From positions 376,747 through 440,746 of the forward strand of contig SIJG01000070.1 in the NCBI GenBank assembly GCA_023374025.1: a stretch of 64,000 nt of DNA, written 5' to 3'. The position numbers were made by a program, and so were the translations under genes. Below, piece after piece: positions 45,901-58,622 of the stretch (the first letter of the stretch is position 1; every line of letters begins with the position of its first letter). The notes beneath the pieces were generated by a model. The model was not told the DNA's origin. It did no database searches and saw nothing but the letters and a program-made list of their open reading frames with translations. Source of the stretch: Heterodera schachtii. Its lineage: Eukaryota > Nematoda > Chromadorea > Rhabditida > Heteroderidae.

Positions 45901-48900
45901 AGCAATTTGTGGGCAATGCAACGAAAACGCCAACTGAACGGGTGAAAAATGAAAAATGCAATTATATTATATTAATTTAACTTAGCGGCCGAATGTTTCG
46001 TCACTGTAAAATATAAAAAACATTGAAAAATAATCAAAATTTCGGAGAAATAAATTAAAAATGATTAAAGAATATTTGTTTTAAAAGTTTTCTACTTAAT
46101 ATTCTTTTCCAACACTTAATTTCTGCTTATACCTTCAACAACCCTGGCAATTATCTTATTATTTATTCCATTAGAAATTGCTTTTGGCCTCCGAAAGTGG
46201 CGACTTCCGTTGGAGTGAAAGTGATTGTGCCGACGAAAGTGTCCAAAACAAATTGGTCATTGCGCTGTACAAAAAGCCGAATTCGCTGAACCATTTTCAT
46301 TTTGTCGCATTAAATACGCTGTTGAAAAGCCTCAAAGAACTTCGGCACTTTTTTTGTCATGGCAATGGCCAAATTGACATCTTTTTGATTAAGGAGCACT
46401 TCTGGTTCAGATTTGGGGATCAACTGCTGGACGCATTGGAGCTGAGCCAACCCTTAATTATGCACTTCGGTAGGCAATCCCCGCCAAATTTGGCACAAAA
46501 CGGAGGACAGTTAAATGACAAAACGCCCTTCCATTGTTATTATCATTGATTTAACTGGGCTGATAATGTGATAAGAATGACCAAATAAATTATCACCGCG
46601 ATTCATCCGAAACAATTAATTTTCTCTAATTGTTCAGATTTGCCCATCTTTTTCCACCGTTTGCTGCTCCAACTGCTGCACTTTAAAACGGGCACGGAAC
46701 AAGCGGAAATGGTCGAAGCACGAATTTTTGCGCCGATTTTGTTGCAAGAAATGGAATTTTTTGCAAAAAATACAAATGGCGACAACGAACCGAAGGCGGT
46801 TGACAAAGCGATAGCCAAAACGGTGGAAAAATTCAAGGCATTTTTCTACGAACTTTTGCTCCAAAGGCAAATGACGGACGATGACGCAGAAAAAGGGCAA
46901 ATAATTCGCAAAACTTTCTGTGTTTTGAGCAACGTATTTAAAATAATCATTGATGCCAAAGATTTAAACATTCATTTTATTTTGGCCATTTGTGAGAGGG
47001 AAGAAAATGTGAAATTGGAAATGGAATGGCGAAGGGAATGGATGAGGGAGAGGAACTTGCAAATGGCGGTGAACTGCTTCGCCCAGCCGGAGCTGAACAT
47101 GGTGGAGATGATCAAAGGGATCAAAGGTGGTGGGGAGACAATGCTTTTAAAGAGGACAGACAAATGAGGGGAGGGGTGACTAATTGGTCGGGAAATTAGG
47201 GGTTGAGTTGACCAATTGGCGGGAATTACCGGCTGCTTCATATTTTGTTTAAATAATTAAATCCTTATCATTGAACATTTGACTTTTGAAGGTGGAAGAA
47301 CACGGCTTTGGAAGCTGTTATATAAAAGCGATCAAAAAGAGGAACAGAAGGAAAAGGAAATGGCCAATCTGTGGGAAACATTGGAACTTTCCGAAATAAT
47401 TACGGGTAAATATTTTAATTGCAAAATGTTCTTTTTTTTTTATTGTTTTTTGGTAATTTTTAAGATTATTGGGACGACCGACAGCTGATTTCCCATTATG
47501 AAGAAGCGTTGCTGTGCAATGTGAACGATTTGGTCAGAACCGAAGGCAAAATGAAGGCGGAGATTTTTCTGTTCATCCGTTGGATTTCCTCTCAATTTTC
47601 ACCAACAAATTCATTTCCGGCAAAAGTGATGGAAAATGTGCAAATTTATTGGTCCCTAAGTGTGAAAATGTTGGACAACTTTTACGACAAATTGTTTGAC
47701 CAGCAGCGGTTGGACGAAGTGGATCAGAACGAGCAGGAGTTGGTGGAGCTGATTACGGAGATCAGAGGCCAAGTGGAACGAATTGTGGCGGGCCATCCGC
47801 CGACCAAAAGCGAAACGGAACGGAGCAAAGAGTGGCGAAGACGGCACTTTGCCGCACTGCGGCGCAGCAAAAGGGCCGAACAATTTGAGAGGGCAAAGCA
47901 TTGGGCCGAATATGGGCCATGGATGAGGCAATTGCATGGCCAAACGCTTATTGGACTAATCGGAATGGACCAGCAATTCGCGCAGAAATTGAAAAAGGGT
48001 AAGCGGTGACTTTTTTCATCCCAACAGCGCCCAATTGGTCTTCGTCCGTCGGCTGCGCTCAATTAGCAATGCCAAATTGTGTGGGCCTCGGTTGGCTCAT
48101 TCCCGTGGGCAGATTTTGGCGAAACGGCCTTCTAAGGACCAATTCCAAAAAAACAGAAAAGAGTTAGGAAGCTAACGGCATCGGAAATTTTTTATTTATT
48201 TTTGGTCGCACCTATTTTTCCTCATTTTATGAAAATTCATAAAACCTTAGCCAGGGGAGGACGAGGAATTCCCCCCCCCCGAAATCAAAAATTAAAAATT
48301 TTTCCAGGGAAATTTGGCACTTTTTTAAAATTTTTATCGATTTTACTTAATAAAATCATTAAATTTCAAAAATTTTGCCGGTGCGCCTATCGGCACCGCC
48401 GGACCCAGATATTTTGGCAAAAAAAGTTCTTCGGATTCCCCCCCCCCCCCCGAAATTTTTTTTCTGGCTATTCGTTCTTATCAATGTTGAAATAATTATA
48501 TACATAAACCCAATTATAATGATCAGACTTTCAAAAAATTTTCCAAAATGAACCCTAAAAATTTAAAAAAGAATGAATTTTCAGACACAAAATTATAATT
48601 ACTTTGTAAAATTGAAATAAAATATAAAGAAAATGCATCCCAAAAATCTGTTTTTAATTGTTATTAATTTAGTATTTAAAAAAATTTCAAAATTCTGACA
48701 AAAATTGATTTTTGAAAATTACGGATTACGGGAAATAAGGGGTTTTTGGACCCCCGTAATTACGGATTACGGATTTCCGTAATTGCAAATCCAGTTGCGT
48801 GCAGCCCTGCTGGCATGCACCCCTTTACCCCCCCCCCCCCGCCCATTCCGCGCGAAATGACACCCAAATCATTTCCCTCCGATTTTTCAATAAAATTATT

Positions 48901-51900
48901 TTTAGAATTTGAAACTTCAATGGTAAAAAAATATTTTTTAATTGAATTGTTGGAAAATGAGAGAACAAAAGAAGTGCTGAAGACTTTGGGAATAAATGAC
49001 TTAACAACACTCAAAAGGATTGACCAAATCATTGAAATAATTGACAATGAAAATGCCGAAAAGAAAAGAAAAAGTAAAACAAAAAAGAGAAAAAATGTGA
49101 AAAATAAAAATGAAAAAATTGGCTTAGAGATAAAATGGACGAAAGAAGAAAAAACGGAGGAAATGAGTGGGAATTTGGATGAACAAAAGGAAGAAGGAAT
49201 GGAAGAACAAAGGGTGGAAAAGGAGGTGGAAAAAACGGAGGAAAAGGCTGAAACAGTGGAAAGGGAAGAGAAAAAGGAAGAAAATTTGGAAAAGGAAGAG
49301 AAAAAGGAGGTGGAAAAAACGGAGGAAAAGGCTGAAACAGTGGAAAGGGAAGAGAAAAGGGAAGAAAATTTGGAAATGGAAGAAAAAAGGGATGAAACGG
49401 TGGAAAAAGAAGCGAAACATGAAGAAAATGTTGAAAAGAAAGAGAAATTTGAAGAAAATGTGAAAAGGGAAGAGAAAAAGGAAGAAACAATGGAAAAGAA
49501 AGAGAGAGAGAAAGAAAATGTGGAAAAGGAAGAAAATTTTAGAAAAGAAAGACTAAAAATGAAAAAAGAAAAAACGGCAATTACAAAACCAAGAGATTTT
49601 GTGAAAGAAAATGATACGAAATCAACGAAAAAAGATGATCAAATTGCCAAAACTGAGAATTATTTGCCGGAAAAATTGGATGTGAATGAGTTTATCGGTA
49701 TTAAATTAGGCGATTTTGAGAACAACGAATTTTTGTCATTAAAATATGGCGAATTTATGCAAATTTTAAGTCGAAATGGAGTCGAAAAGCCGAGGCCGAG
49801 AATGGTCGGATTCCCGGCATTGGAACATTTTGAGGAGGAAAAAAATTGGAAAAAAAGTGACGAAAGTGCGCATTCGGTGGCGCATCTTTTGGACATTGGC
49901 ATTTTGGCAAACGAAATTTGGCATTATGTTCAAACAATGAAAGCACTGAATGGAAAAAGCAAAAAGGCGGCAAAAATTGAAAAGGAATGGGCCCAACTGA
50001 AGCAGCGCAAATTGGAGGAAGAAATAAATTCGAGAAATTTAGAACAAACACTTTTTCATCTTTTGAAACGAATTGAGACGGAGGGAATCGCTGCAAAAAA
50101 TGCACAAAATTTGAATTTGGAAAATAATGACGAAATTGGCAAAGTTAGGCATCAGCTGCACTTGCGCAAATTTGCCGCGGCACTTTTTGAAAGCGAAAAA
50201 TTTTGGACAAATTTGGACAAAAACCGAAGGAAAACAATTTTGGAAATACTTTTGAAAGAACAAAACGAAGAAAAGATTAAAAATTCAATTGAAAAATTGG
50301 AAAAATATTTAATTTTAATGGGAAAATTAAATGAACAAATTAAAATAGGTAAATTTGGAGCTATTTAAGCAATTTGAATTTTATTTAAGATGAATATTTG
50401 CTTACCAAATTCAAGAACGAATTTAAAAATTTTGTGGATGAAAAATTGAGGAAAAATTTCGTCAATTATGAAAAATGGACATTGCCGGACGAATTTGCAA
50501 AAATTTGGCAAGAAATAAATTTTGAGGAAAATTCGAAACAAAAATCGGACCAATTAAAAGAGGTGGAAATAAAAAAAGAAATAAATAATATCATTTCCAT
50601 TTTACAGATAAACAATTATTTGACAATGAATGGGTATTTGTCGGAAGAAGAATTGCGCAAAAAACAACAAATAATGGACGAATTGGCAACAATTGTGAAG
50701 GGATGGGTTAGCAAATATTTTTGAAAAATTAAATTTATGAAAATAATTATTTAAAAATGAATAAAAGCATTTAGTGTCCCAATGCGACCATTCAATTTGC
50801 CAAATTGATATTGGGTAATGAGAAATTGGAATCAATTTGCATTTTGTCAGACCAATTTGACAGGCAATTAATTTTTGGCAGATTAAATTGCGAAATTCAA
50901 AAGTGCACGGATTCGTCATTGTATTGCATCATTTGCACGGTAATTATGTAATTTAAGAGAAGGAAACAGCAAAAATCATTTGGCAAATGGCTAAAATATC
51001 CCCGTTTTTGGGGCATTCGTCCCGGCACTTTTACTAATGAGGGACGGAAGTCACGGAAAATGCCATATGGATTAATTTTTAAAAAATGTTTTGTTTCTAG
51101 AGCAAAATTAACTGAGTTATTTGTGATTTAATAATTAATTTCAATATTTGTAAGCATTCGGCGGTGGAATCGCTCCGAAAAAGAAACAATTACCAGCAAA
51201 AGTCGGCTCTTCAAAAGTTGGAATTCCTTTTTTTGGGTGTGCCAATTGAAATGGCATTTATTTTTGCATCAAAAGACAAATTGCCCACCTCAGCTGACAA
51301 TGCGCGGATCAATCTGAACAATTTTGGAATATTCGCGAATTATTTTACCGAAAATATTAAAAAACTTATAAATTCTGACAATTTCGACGAAAAAATGAAT
51401 CAGGGCGAAATGAAAATTCAAGAAGACCTCTTAGAAAATCCGAGTTGCTTTCGCAGTTAGATTAATCGATTAAAAAATAATTAAAATATTTTTTAAATTA
51501 AAATTTCAGATAAATTTGAAATGGACAAAATTTTGAAAGAGAAAAGGCAATTAGAAATAACAAAAGAAAAAGCACAAGAAAGAAGAAAAATAATGGACGA
51601 ACAAGAAGCAATGCTAAGGGCACTGTCAAGTGAAATTTATAAATAAATCGAAAAAATAATAATTATTATTATTTTCAGGGAATTTAATGAATGAAAAAAT
51701 TTTGGAAATTTTATCGTCCGTCCGAAAATTGGACAAAAATTACAATAAAAAAGTGTTTAATGAAAATAGCAACGAAAGGCTGCGCGTTGTACTCGCATAT
51801 TTGGAATTATGGGCCAAAAGTAATTACGGAAAATATATAAAAAATAAATAATTATTAAATTTTTTCAAAATTTATGAATAAATAAAAATTCAGACAATTT

Positions 51901-52952
51901 TATCTACGGGACAGAAATTGGTTATTTGAACTCGTCGATGTTATTGATAATGGTGGCCAAAGTGTTCTTGATGTTTCCGGAAGCATCAGTGCCTTTTTTG
52001 ATCGAGAAATTTTTCTTAATTTATTCAAAATGGTAAAAAGTATAGCAAAAAAGCTAATTTATTGGAGCAACATTAAGGAAATGGCCAATTCCCGTACAAT
52101 TGGCCCAAATTGAACAACACGGAAGTGCCGAATTGCTGGTCTGGAGCCCGGGCCGAGAATGGTTGTTCAAAAAACAATTTTTGCCGGGAAAAATTAGTCA
52201 AGAATTGGCCATGCCAATCATTTCGCCAATGTTCCCGGAACAGAACGAAGCTTGTCGAATTAATTTTTCAGCGGCAAAAGTCATTCAAAATGAATTGAAA
52301 TCGGGTAAAACAGAGAAAAAAAGAAATTAAAATTTAAATACTAAAGATAAAACAAAAAAAAATTTAGCATTTGTTCAAATAATGAAAATGAACGAAGCAC
52401 AGGAAATAATTGGGCCAATTCTCAGCAATAAAAAATTTACCGAAAAAGTAAAAATAAATTTAAATAAAATAATAATAAAATAAATAATTTAGTATGAGCA
52501 TTTTGTCACATTTATTTGCACTGGGAACGGAAGTATTGTCGAAACATTTTGCCATTTTGTTGGGAAGCGATTGGGGCACGAATTGCTGCATTTTGTCGAG
52601 AAATCGTCCGACAACAATCTGATTAATTATTTCCATATTCTTCCGAAATTAATGCACATTAAGCAATCATCGGAAGACGAAAAGTTTTGTTTAAAAATGT
52701 GAATAATAATTTAAAATTCCAATTTTAAGAATGCAAAATCAAAAACGGATGTGGTTAGTCGGACTGAAAGTGCAAAAACAGAAAAGTGAAAAGGATGAAG
52801 CATTGGCCGACGAAATAAAAGCCATTTTTAACGGAAAATTGGCGAAAATTGGGGCCAAAATCAAAAAAGATTTCGAGGGGAGGCAATATTACAACGTTCA
52901 GCTGAAGGCGGAATATGTCGCAAGGTCGGAAGTGGACACTAATTACTGCTAA
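42910..52952 (+). CDS. Giant modular secreted protein, family unknown (19 exons, about 2126 residues)
   Basis: Exons: 42910-42994, 43255-43669, 43725-44074, 44287-44820, 45562-45941, 46175-46469, 46638-47126, 47292-47405, 47465-47998, 48906-50348, 50390-50706, 51155-51443, 51510-51629, 51679-51819, 51894-52032, 52078-52304, 52368-52447, 52493-52698, 52730-52952. Every junction is phase-compatible with no internal stop. Exon 1 is a signal peptide ([14 protein letters not shown]). The rest is almost wholly charged helical sequence. Phase-1 introns recur at a Gly: exons end ...LHFG, ...TMAFG, ...WTLFG, ...IMHFG, ...IKG, ...IITG, ...LKKG, ...IKIG, and the next exon begins with a similar helix start ([54 protein letters not shown]). 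Two exons are exactly 534 bp. Exon 10 contains about 160 residues of Lys/Glu repeat (units like [12 protein letters not shown]). No known domain was recognised. It could be two or more genes, but I see no internal signal peptide or stop. Confidence 0.7.
47999..48905 (+). other. Intron 9 of the giant gene, with repeat debris
   Basis: At 907 bp this is the longest intron of the gene. It contains C tracts (48271-48280, 48440-48450, 48830-48841) and a ggtgcgcctatcggcaccgc segment similar to about 6590-6615. An open frame enters it from exon 10, but the acceptor tttttag at 48905 fits phase and module pattern. Confidence 0.5.
49080..49560 (+). repeat. Coding Lys/Glu-rich tandem repeat
   Basis: Degenerate units of about 30-33 bp encoding E-x-V-E-[KR]-E-E-K-[KR]-E-E-N form a strongly purine-biased block inside exon 10 of the giant gene. 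One 78-bp stretch (about 49227-49304) is repeated nearly exactly at about 49311-49385. The antisense frames give Phe/Pro-rich artefacts. Confidence 0.8.
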
Positions 52953-53969
52953 ATGGTGGGCAATTAATGCAAAAACTAAATATTTTAATTATTTAGTGGC
53001 AGATTTTGTTTATAATCTTATATTCTGAAAAATGAGCAAAATCACCACCGCAACTTTTTATTATACGCATTTTGTTTTTATACTATGGAAGCATAAATAT
53101 TTGATTCGGTTTCGTTTTTTGCGAATAATTGTTTTAATTGTAAATTATTTCTACTTCTAGCAAATTTAAACAAATATTTTCCCATTTTTAAAAAAATTTA
53201 AGGTCATATATATGCCAAATTCTTATTTATACACAATTTAAAAATCTTTCTTAAATTTTGCTTTGGATTTTTTTGTTTTTTATTTGATTTCATTTTCTTA
53301 TTAAAGTAATTTTAATGTCTTTTGGCTGTACGGTTAAATACTGTAAGATGGGTGACGAAAAAATGATGCTTTAAATACCCTGATTTGAGTGAGAAGCTAC
53401 CCATGCACCAGATATTCTGGAACGAGATCCACTCGGTCATTGTCCAACTCATTAACGACAGTCCAACCTGCTCTTGTCAAAGCGCCTCCCCACTCGGCCT
53501 CCACGAATGTATCACCCTAATTAAAGGGTAATTAGCCCCACCACGCCCGCGGCGGCAAATTAAAGGGAGCACCGCACTAGGTTTCGACTATCACGGGGGG
53601 TTAACTACTATTAATACGCAAAAGTTTTCCCCCGATGGCATTATCGGCACCTATGGACCTAGTTCCCCATAAAAAGCTTCAAAAAAGCAATATTTTTCAG
53701 TTTAAAATTTAGAACATTTTAAAAAACAGGATACGGTGTCGAATTTATTTATTTTGTAAATTTTTCTCATGGTGTCGGGTTTTTCGGCTTCCATGAATAC
53801 CAACTTATATGAAGCACTTATAATTTGTTAAGGTTGCCAATTTATTAAACAATTAAATTAATGCGAATCAATAAAGCAATAATCTTTGATCAATCAATCA
53901 GTGAGTGATCAATCAATGCTTTGGTTCACTTTGTCGTTGCGCTCTTCGACTGATTGTTTTTGTTCGGAT
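52953..53969. other. Intergenic stretch
   Basis: No exon recognised. 53400-53660 is more GC-balanced (gagatccactcggtc, cacgcccgcggcgg), looking like old repeat or decayed coding DNA, but no open structure was supported. Confidence 0.35.
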
Positions 53970-55569
53970 TCATTTGCCAATTATTCCGTTGTTCGGCACA
54001 ACCAAAGTGTTGTGCTTGCGGCAAAGTGCGTTTTTTAATTTGACCATCCAATTGGGCAAAAACTGGTCAAATGCCCGCTGATAGTCTTGGCTAATGGGCA
54101 AAAGCAAAATTAATTCTCCCGATAAAGGGCATTAATTAAGGCAATTAATTAGGAAAGGGCAAAATTACTTTAACGAATAGAGCACAATTGAGTTCGAACA
54201 GGCCGAAATGTACGTCATATAGTTTAGGGAACTTGTGATAAAAAAGTAAATAATGCGATCGGTTGCTTTGGGAGAAGCGGACGAAAAGCCGATCAAATCG
54301 AGAAGAGTGATGGAGATGGAATTGGTGGACCAACCGACGAAATCGACCAGCAAAATGGAGAACAGCGACTTGAACAGACGGCGAACATCCACTGAATTTC
54401 GAATTACGTGGCAAAAATTGTGGGGACAATTAACAAATGACATAATTAGATGGGCAATTAACTAATTGATTGACTACTAATTAACTAATCCTTCATTCAT
54501 TTTCTTTCTTTTTTCTTGCCTATGCTATTCCCATTCTCTTTTCGCGATTTTTTGTCCATTTTGTTCATGTGCAACCAAATGAAAATGTAAATAAAAATGG
54601 CGATAGATTCCAACGCAAAATTCGTCTTTGCCAATGCGTTCACCGCACTGCCAAGCGGAGCGGTCGTTGTACAAGCAATTGGCCTGAGAATTTGATAATA
54701 ATTTAAAAAATAATAGTAATTCATTTCAAAATTCAAACAATTGAGCCCTTAAGGCATTTTGTAGGGCGATGATCATATAACAGAAGGAATACAATGCGCA
54801 CAGAACCAACGCAATGCCAACAGCTGACCATTTTTTAACCGATCTGTACCTAAAGTAATTCAAAATTAAGGGAAATTTTTAAATATTTTTTAATAAAACG
54901 CAACAAATTAATTAATACTTAATTGGGAAGACAGCGCCAATTAAACGGTCAATGGCAATGAAAAGCATTAGAGGAAACGAGCCACAGAACAGAAACAATG
55001 GCACGAACTGAAACATAAGGCATTCCGAGACTTTCATTGAGGGATAGCCTAAACGGCGAAGCTCAATTGAAAAAAAAGATTTAGTGAATCAATTAGCTAA
55101 TTACCCTGGACAAATTGGTTCAGGTAGAATGGCACGCCTGCCAAAAAAGGGATTACCGAAGCATCGTAAATCAGCAAAAAGATGTTGCAGATGCCGTGGA
55201 GCCATTTGGCACGAACAGTGACATAAATCAAGGACAAATTGAGCAAAATGCCGATCAGGCAAAGGACACTTTTTGTGACGGAAAAGACGAAGATGGACGT
55301 GCGGAGCAATGCCTTTAAAAAGAATTTATACAAAAATAGTTTATAGGAAAAAAGCAAGTACAAAACATATAAATTTTCCTTAACTTTGAATTATCAGGTT
55401 TTGTTTAGATATCTTTCAACAATTGCCAATTTTGTAAGTTTTTTTTGCTTACAGTAAGAAAACTCTCAACCCTTACTACCGTAAGCAATTATCGTCTGTC
55501 CTCCTTTCCCTTTCATACCAATTGTGCCTCGGTAAATGAATTTTCGCTGTCATTTGTCTGATTTTCCAT
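53970..55569 (-). CDS. 7TM chemoreceptor, Srsx-like class
   Basis: Seven exons, 55569-55519, 55312-55105, 55048-54919, 54849-54739, 54683-54520, 54391-54169 and 54090-53970, keep phase and give 335 residues. The N-terminus is short and glycosylatable (MENQTNDSENS). Landmarks: VTVRAKWLHGICNIFLLIYD (end TM1 to TM2), FIAIDRLIGAVFPIKYRSVKKW after TM3, and DYQRAFDQFLP after TM7. The donor of exon 5 is GC (atag|gcaaga) and only that site keeps phase. Expected role: chemosensory or neuromodulatory GPCR (class knowledge). Its organisation (tiny exon 1, intron after the TM3 FP motif) parallels the receptor at 7.6-9.3 kb. Confidence 0.8.
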
Positions 55570-56089
55570 TTGCTTAATTGGAAAGGTGCTTTTTGTCCGG
55601 CAAAGGAATGAATGAATTACTGTCACATTGGCCCCCCTCCTTCTTAAATATGCTTTTTTGCCTCCCGTGTGGTCCCTTCAATTTCCTCCTTAACTTCCAA
55701 TGCTTAAATCAAAAATAAATTTTTAAAAAACTCGCTGCACGGAATGCCAAAGAATGCGTGCCATTCTGTCTGTCTGTGTTTTTTACAAAATTTCATAAGT
55801 ACGAAATTAGATACCTAAATATTCTCTGTTTGACCAAGCAATTCCTGCATATTTACGTAATTAATGATATTTAATTCAGAAAACATAATATATTTTCAAT
55901 TAAGAAATCTAATAAAATTCGGCACTTTAGAAAATTGCTAATCGCGTTTAGTAATTTGTCTAACATTGGGCTTGACCCATAATGAATTCCAAGTTCTCCC
56001 AAGTCTCGGTGCCTGAAAAATTATATTATCAAATTTTGATGGAGTTTCAATCCCAAACTAAAATAAATATTTTTTAAATTATTATTAAT
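55570..56089. other. Intergenic stretch with transposon empty site
   Basis: No gene. At about 55951-55990, taatttgtctaacattgggcttgacccataatg matches the sequence into which two elements inserted at 59.08 and 59.58 kb, and so is an unoccupied relative of that site. Confidence 0.6.
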
Positions 56090-56500
56090 AATTTTCCATG
56101 GTTAAAAAAATGAAAAAAGGATTAAGAAAAATGGGGCGGAGGTGTGGCATAACCAAAAAACGCTAATTTTTTTCGAAAATTTCTTCGCTGAACCAAATTT
56201 ATTTTAATAATTTGATGAATATCCATTTAAAAATTTTTTTAGCAATTTAAGAACAAAAAATGGGATTGAAAATTTAATAAGCATTTTTAAAAATGGCAAA
56301 AAGAGCGTCCTCCGCCGTTCCGCGGAAGGCTTCGCCTGGCGTGCTTTTTCATTTTTGTACCACTCATCCACCGAGAACCAATTTTGGCCGGGAGAGTTGT
56401 GCTTTTCTTTTTCCTTTTATCCTCTCTTTTGCTATGTTCGTCTTTTACACACTGTCTTGCTTTAATTACTTTTCTCTGTTTCTCTTTCTTTGCACAATCT
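56090..56500. repeat. Dispersed repeat, copy B (inverted relative to copy A at 36.2-36.85 kb)
   Basis: Reverse complement of 36495-36850 plus 36180-36250, without the 240-bp middle segment of copy A. Shared landmark words are ccgagaaccaattttggccggg and gctatgttcgtcttttacacactgtcttgc. Confidence 0.8.
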
Positions 56501-56705
56501 TTTTTCTTCCTTTCTCTTTCCCTTCCAGTCTCAATTATTTTTTGTTCCGGCTCATTTGTGAGGGATAAATTTTCAAAATTTCTTAGATTCGCCAAATGTA
56601 AAGGAAATCAATCAAAAATGGCTAAATTTAAAAATAATTTTCGGAAATTTTTCCGATCTTTACACACCGAGTCAATTTTGGGCTCCCAGTTAAAAAAGAT
56701 TTACA

Positions 56706-56775
56706 TGTGTGGCGAAGTGGTTTTTGTAAGATAGTAAAGGGACAAAGGTCGGAGGTTCGAGTCCGTTATGCTACA
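56706..56775 (+). other. tRNA-like segment (degenerate, pol III promoter boxes)
   Basis: tggcgaagtgg is a perfect A-box consensus and ggttcgagtcc a perfect B box about 40 bases later. The ends (tgtgtgg ... atgctaca) pair poorly and the anticodon arm is not convincing. Likely a tRNA pseudogene or the head of a SINE. Confidence 0.5.
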
Positions 56776-56959
56776 TGAATATTTTTATTTACTTTTGTCC
56801 AAAAAATTAAAAAATGACGATTTTTGAAAATTATTTTTGGAGGTTTTTGCTAACCAAATTGGACAATTTGGTATCATTCGAAAGTTCTTGGTGAGGAGAA
56901 GCTTTTCCTAAGCAAATGTTAAGCAGTTTGATGAGTTAGAAAAAAGATATGGGTGTTCT

Positions 56960-57450
56960 AAACTTGTAACTTTTGAGTTTGACTATAGACAAAAATAAAT
57001 TCACTATCGAAAATGCAAAATTTTTCTACATCAGTATGCAAAATTTAAGAAAATCTGTATGAGGAAAAAAAAAGTTTCTTAGAGAGAAGAAATTCACTTT
57101 TTCTCTATTAGCAGAGACAAAGAAATAGTACGCCAAAATGAGAGATGTTTTTTTCTCTGCATCTCTCATTTTTTGACTCGGTGTGTTTATGTACTATTAT
57201 GAGTCAACCCCACTGTGCAGAGAAAAGCCTAGTACTATCTCGTCGTTTCTTTTTTTTTCTTTGTAATTTCTCTCACTTTGGCGTACTATCTCTTCGATTA
57301 ATGATGTAAAAACAACATTCATTTCGCTCTAGAGAACTTTTTTTCGCCTTACAGATTTTCTTTAAATTTTGCATGCCGATAGAGAAATAAATACTGGCAT
57401 CGGTCTATAATGAAATTATTTTTGTCTATGGTCAAACTCAAAAGTTACAT
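56960..57450. repeat. Imperfect foldback repeat
   Basis: About 56965-57130 (gtaacttttgagtttgactatagacaaaaataa ... atgcaaaatttaa) is roughly complementary to about 57300-57450 (... ttaaattttgcatg ... ttatttttgtctatggtcaaactcaaaagttac). The arms are diverged. Two further elements lie directly at its right end. Confidence 0.65.
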
Positions 57451-57458
57451 ATCATAAC

Positions 57459-58025
57459 TAGGGATGATATTTATAGGCAAAAGCCTATTTTTTTCCTGAG
57501 CTCCCCATGGCCTGAAACGCACGAAAAACATGTTTTTTTGGGCTGTTGTTAAGCTACTTTTCGAGTTATTAGTGCCTATTTTCTAGGCTTTTATTTTTAG
57601 CGCCTAAAAAGCCTAAAAAATTTTGAAAGAGCCTATTTTTGCCTATTTTGGCATTTTGCCCAAAATTTGTTAATAAAAATGCAATAAAACGAAAAGTACA
57701 CCCCTAAGAATATTTTTTGAAAATTTTCAAAAATACACCCCTAGAATCAACTCAAAAATTTTTTCAAAAATGCACCCCTAAGAAATGAAAATTTTCTTAA
57801 AAATTTTCTTTAAAATTTTTTTTGGACAATTTTTGAATTTAAAAAAATAATGTAATTCAATATTGATTTTGTAGAATTTTTAAATAAATTTTTGCCATTT
57901 TACACCCCTAAAAATGAGCTTTTTTAGTGCCTATTTTCCATTTTTTAGAGCCTATTTTGGGGGTTTTTTAGAGCCTAAGGCCTACCTATTTTGGCGGTTT
58001 TTAGAGCCTATAAATATCATCCCTA
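57459..58025. mobile_element. Short TIR element E1 (567 bp), hAT-like
   Basis: Ends tagggatgatatttatagg and cctataaatatcatcccta are perfect inverted repeats. Flanked by atcataac at 57451-57458 and 58026-58033. Non-coding; 8-bp duplication and GGGATG-type ends suggest hAT. Confidence 0.8.
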
Positions 58026-58033
58026 ATCATAAC

Positions 58034-58622
58034 TAGGGATACGATTTATAGTTTTTTCACTATTTTTTTCCTGAGCTCCCCGTAGCCTGAAATGCACGAA
58101 AAACATGTTTTTTAGGGGGGTTGTTAAGCTACTTTTCGAGTTATTAACAACTATTTTATAGTTTTTTATTTTTTAGCAACTAAAAAACTATAAATTTTTG
58201 AAAAAAATTATTTTCAACTATTTTGGCGTTTTTCCCAAAATTTGTTAACAAAAATGAAATAAAAAGGAAAAATACACACCTAAGGATCAATTTTTTGAAA
58301 ATTTTCAAAAATACACCCCTAAGAATCGACTCAAAAATTTTTTCAAAAATGCACCCCTAAGAAATGAAAAATTTCTCAAAAATTCATCTCCAAATTTATT
58401 TATTTATTTTTGACAAGAATTTGTGACTTTAAAAATTATATATATTTTTAATGATTTGGCAAAATATTTTTGTTTTTTGAAGAAAATTTTCGATTTTACA
58501 CCCCCCTAAATTCGGAACTTTTTAGCAACTATTTACCCATTTTTAGCAACTATTTTGGGGTTTTTTATAAACTAAAAACTAAAAATTTTGGCACTTTTTA
58601 GCAACTATAAATCGTATACCTA
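58034..58622. mobile_element. Short TIR element E2 (589 bp), relative of E1
   Basis: Ends tagggatacgatttatag and ctataaatcgtataccta (one mismatch). Flanked by atcataac at 58026-58033 and 58623-58630. The interior is homologous to E1 (ctgagctcccc ... gcctgaaa.gcacgaaaaacatg ... gttaagctacttttcgagttatt), with agcct words of E1 replaced by aact words. Confidence 0.8.

Noticed and set aside
49029..49490. Minus-strand Phe/Pro/Leu-rich open frames opposite exon 10 of the giant gene
   Set aside because: They mirror the Lys/Glu coding repeat on the plus strand and have no splice or start context.
56706..56775. A working tRNA gene
   Set aside because: A and B boxes are perfect but acceptor and anticodon stems do not pair, so it is called tRNA-like only.
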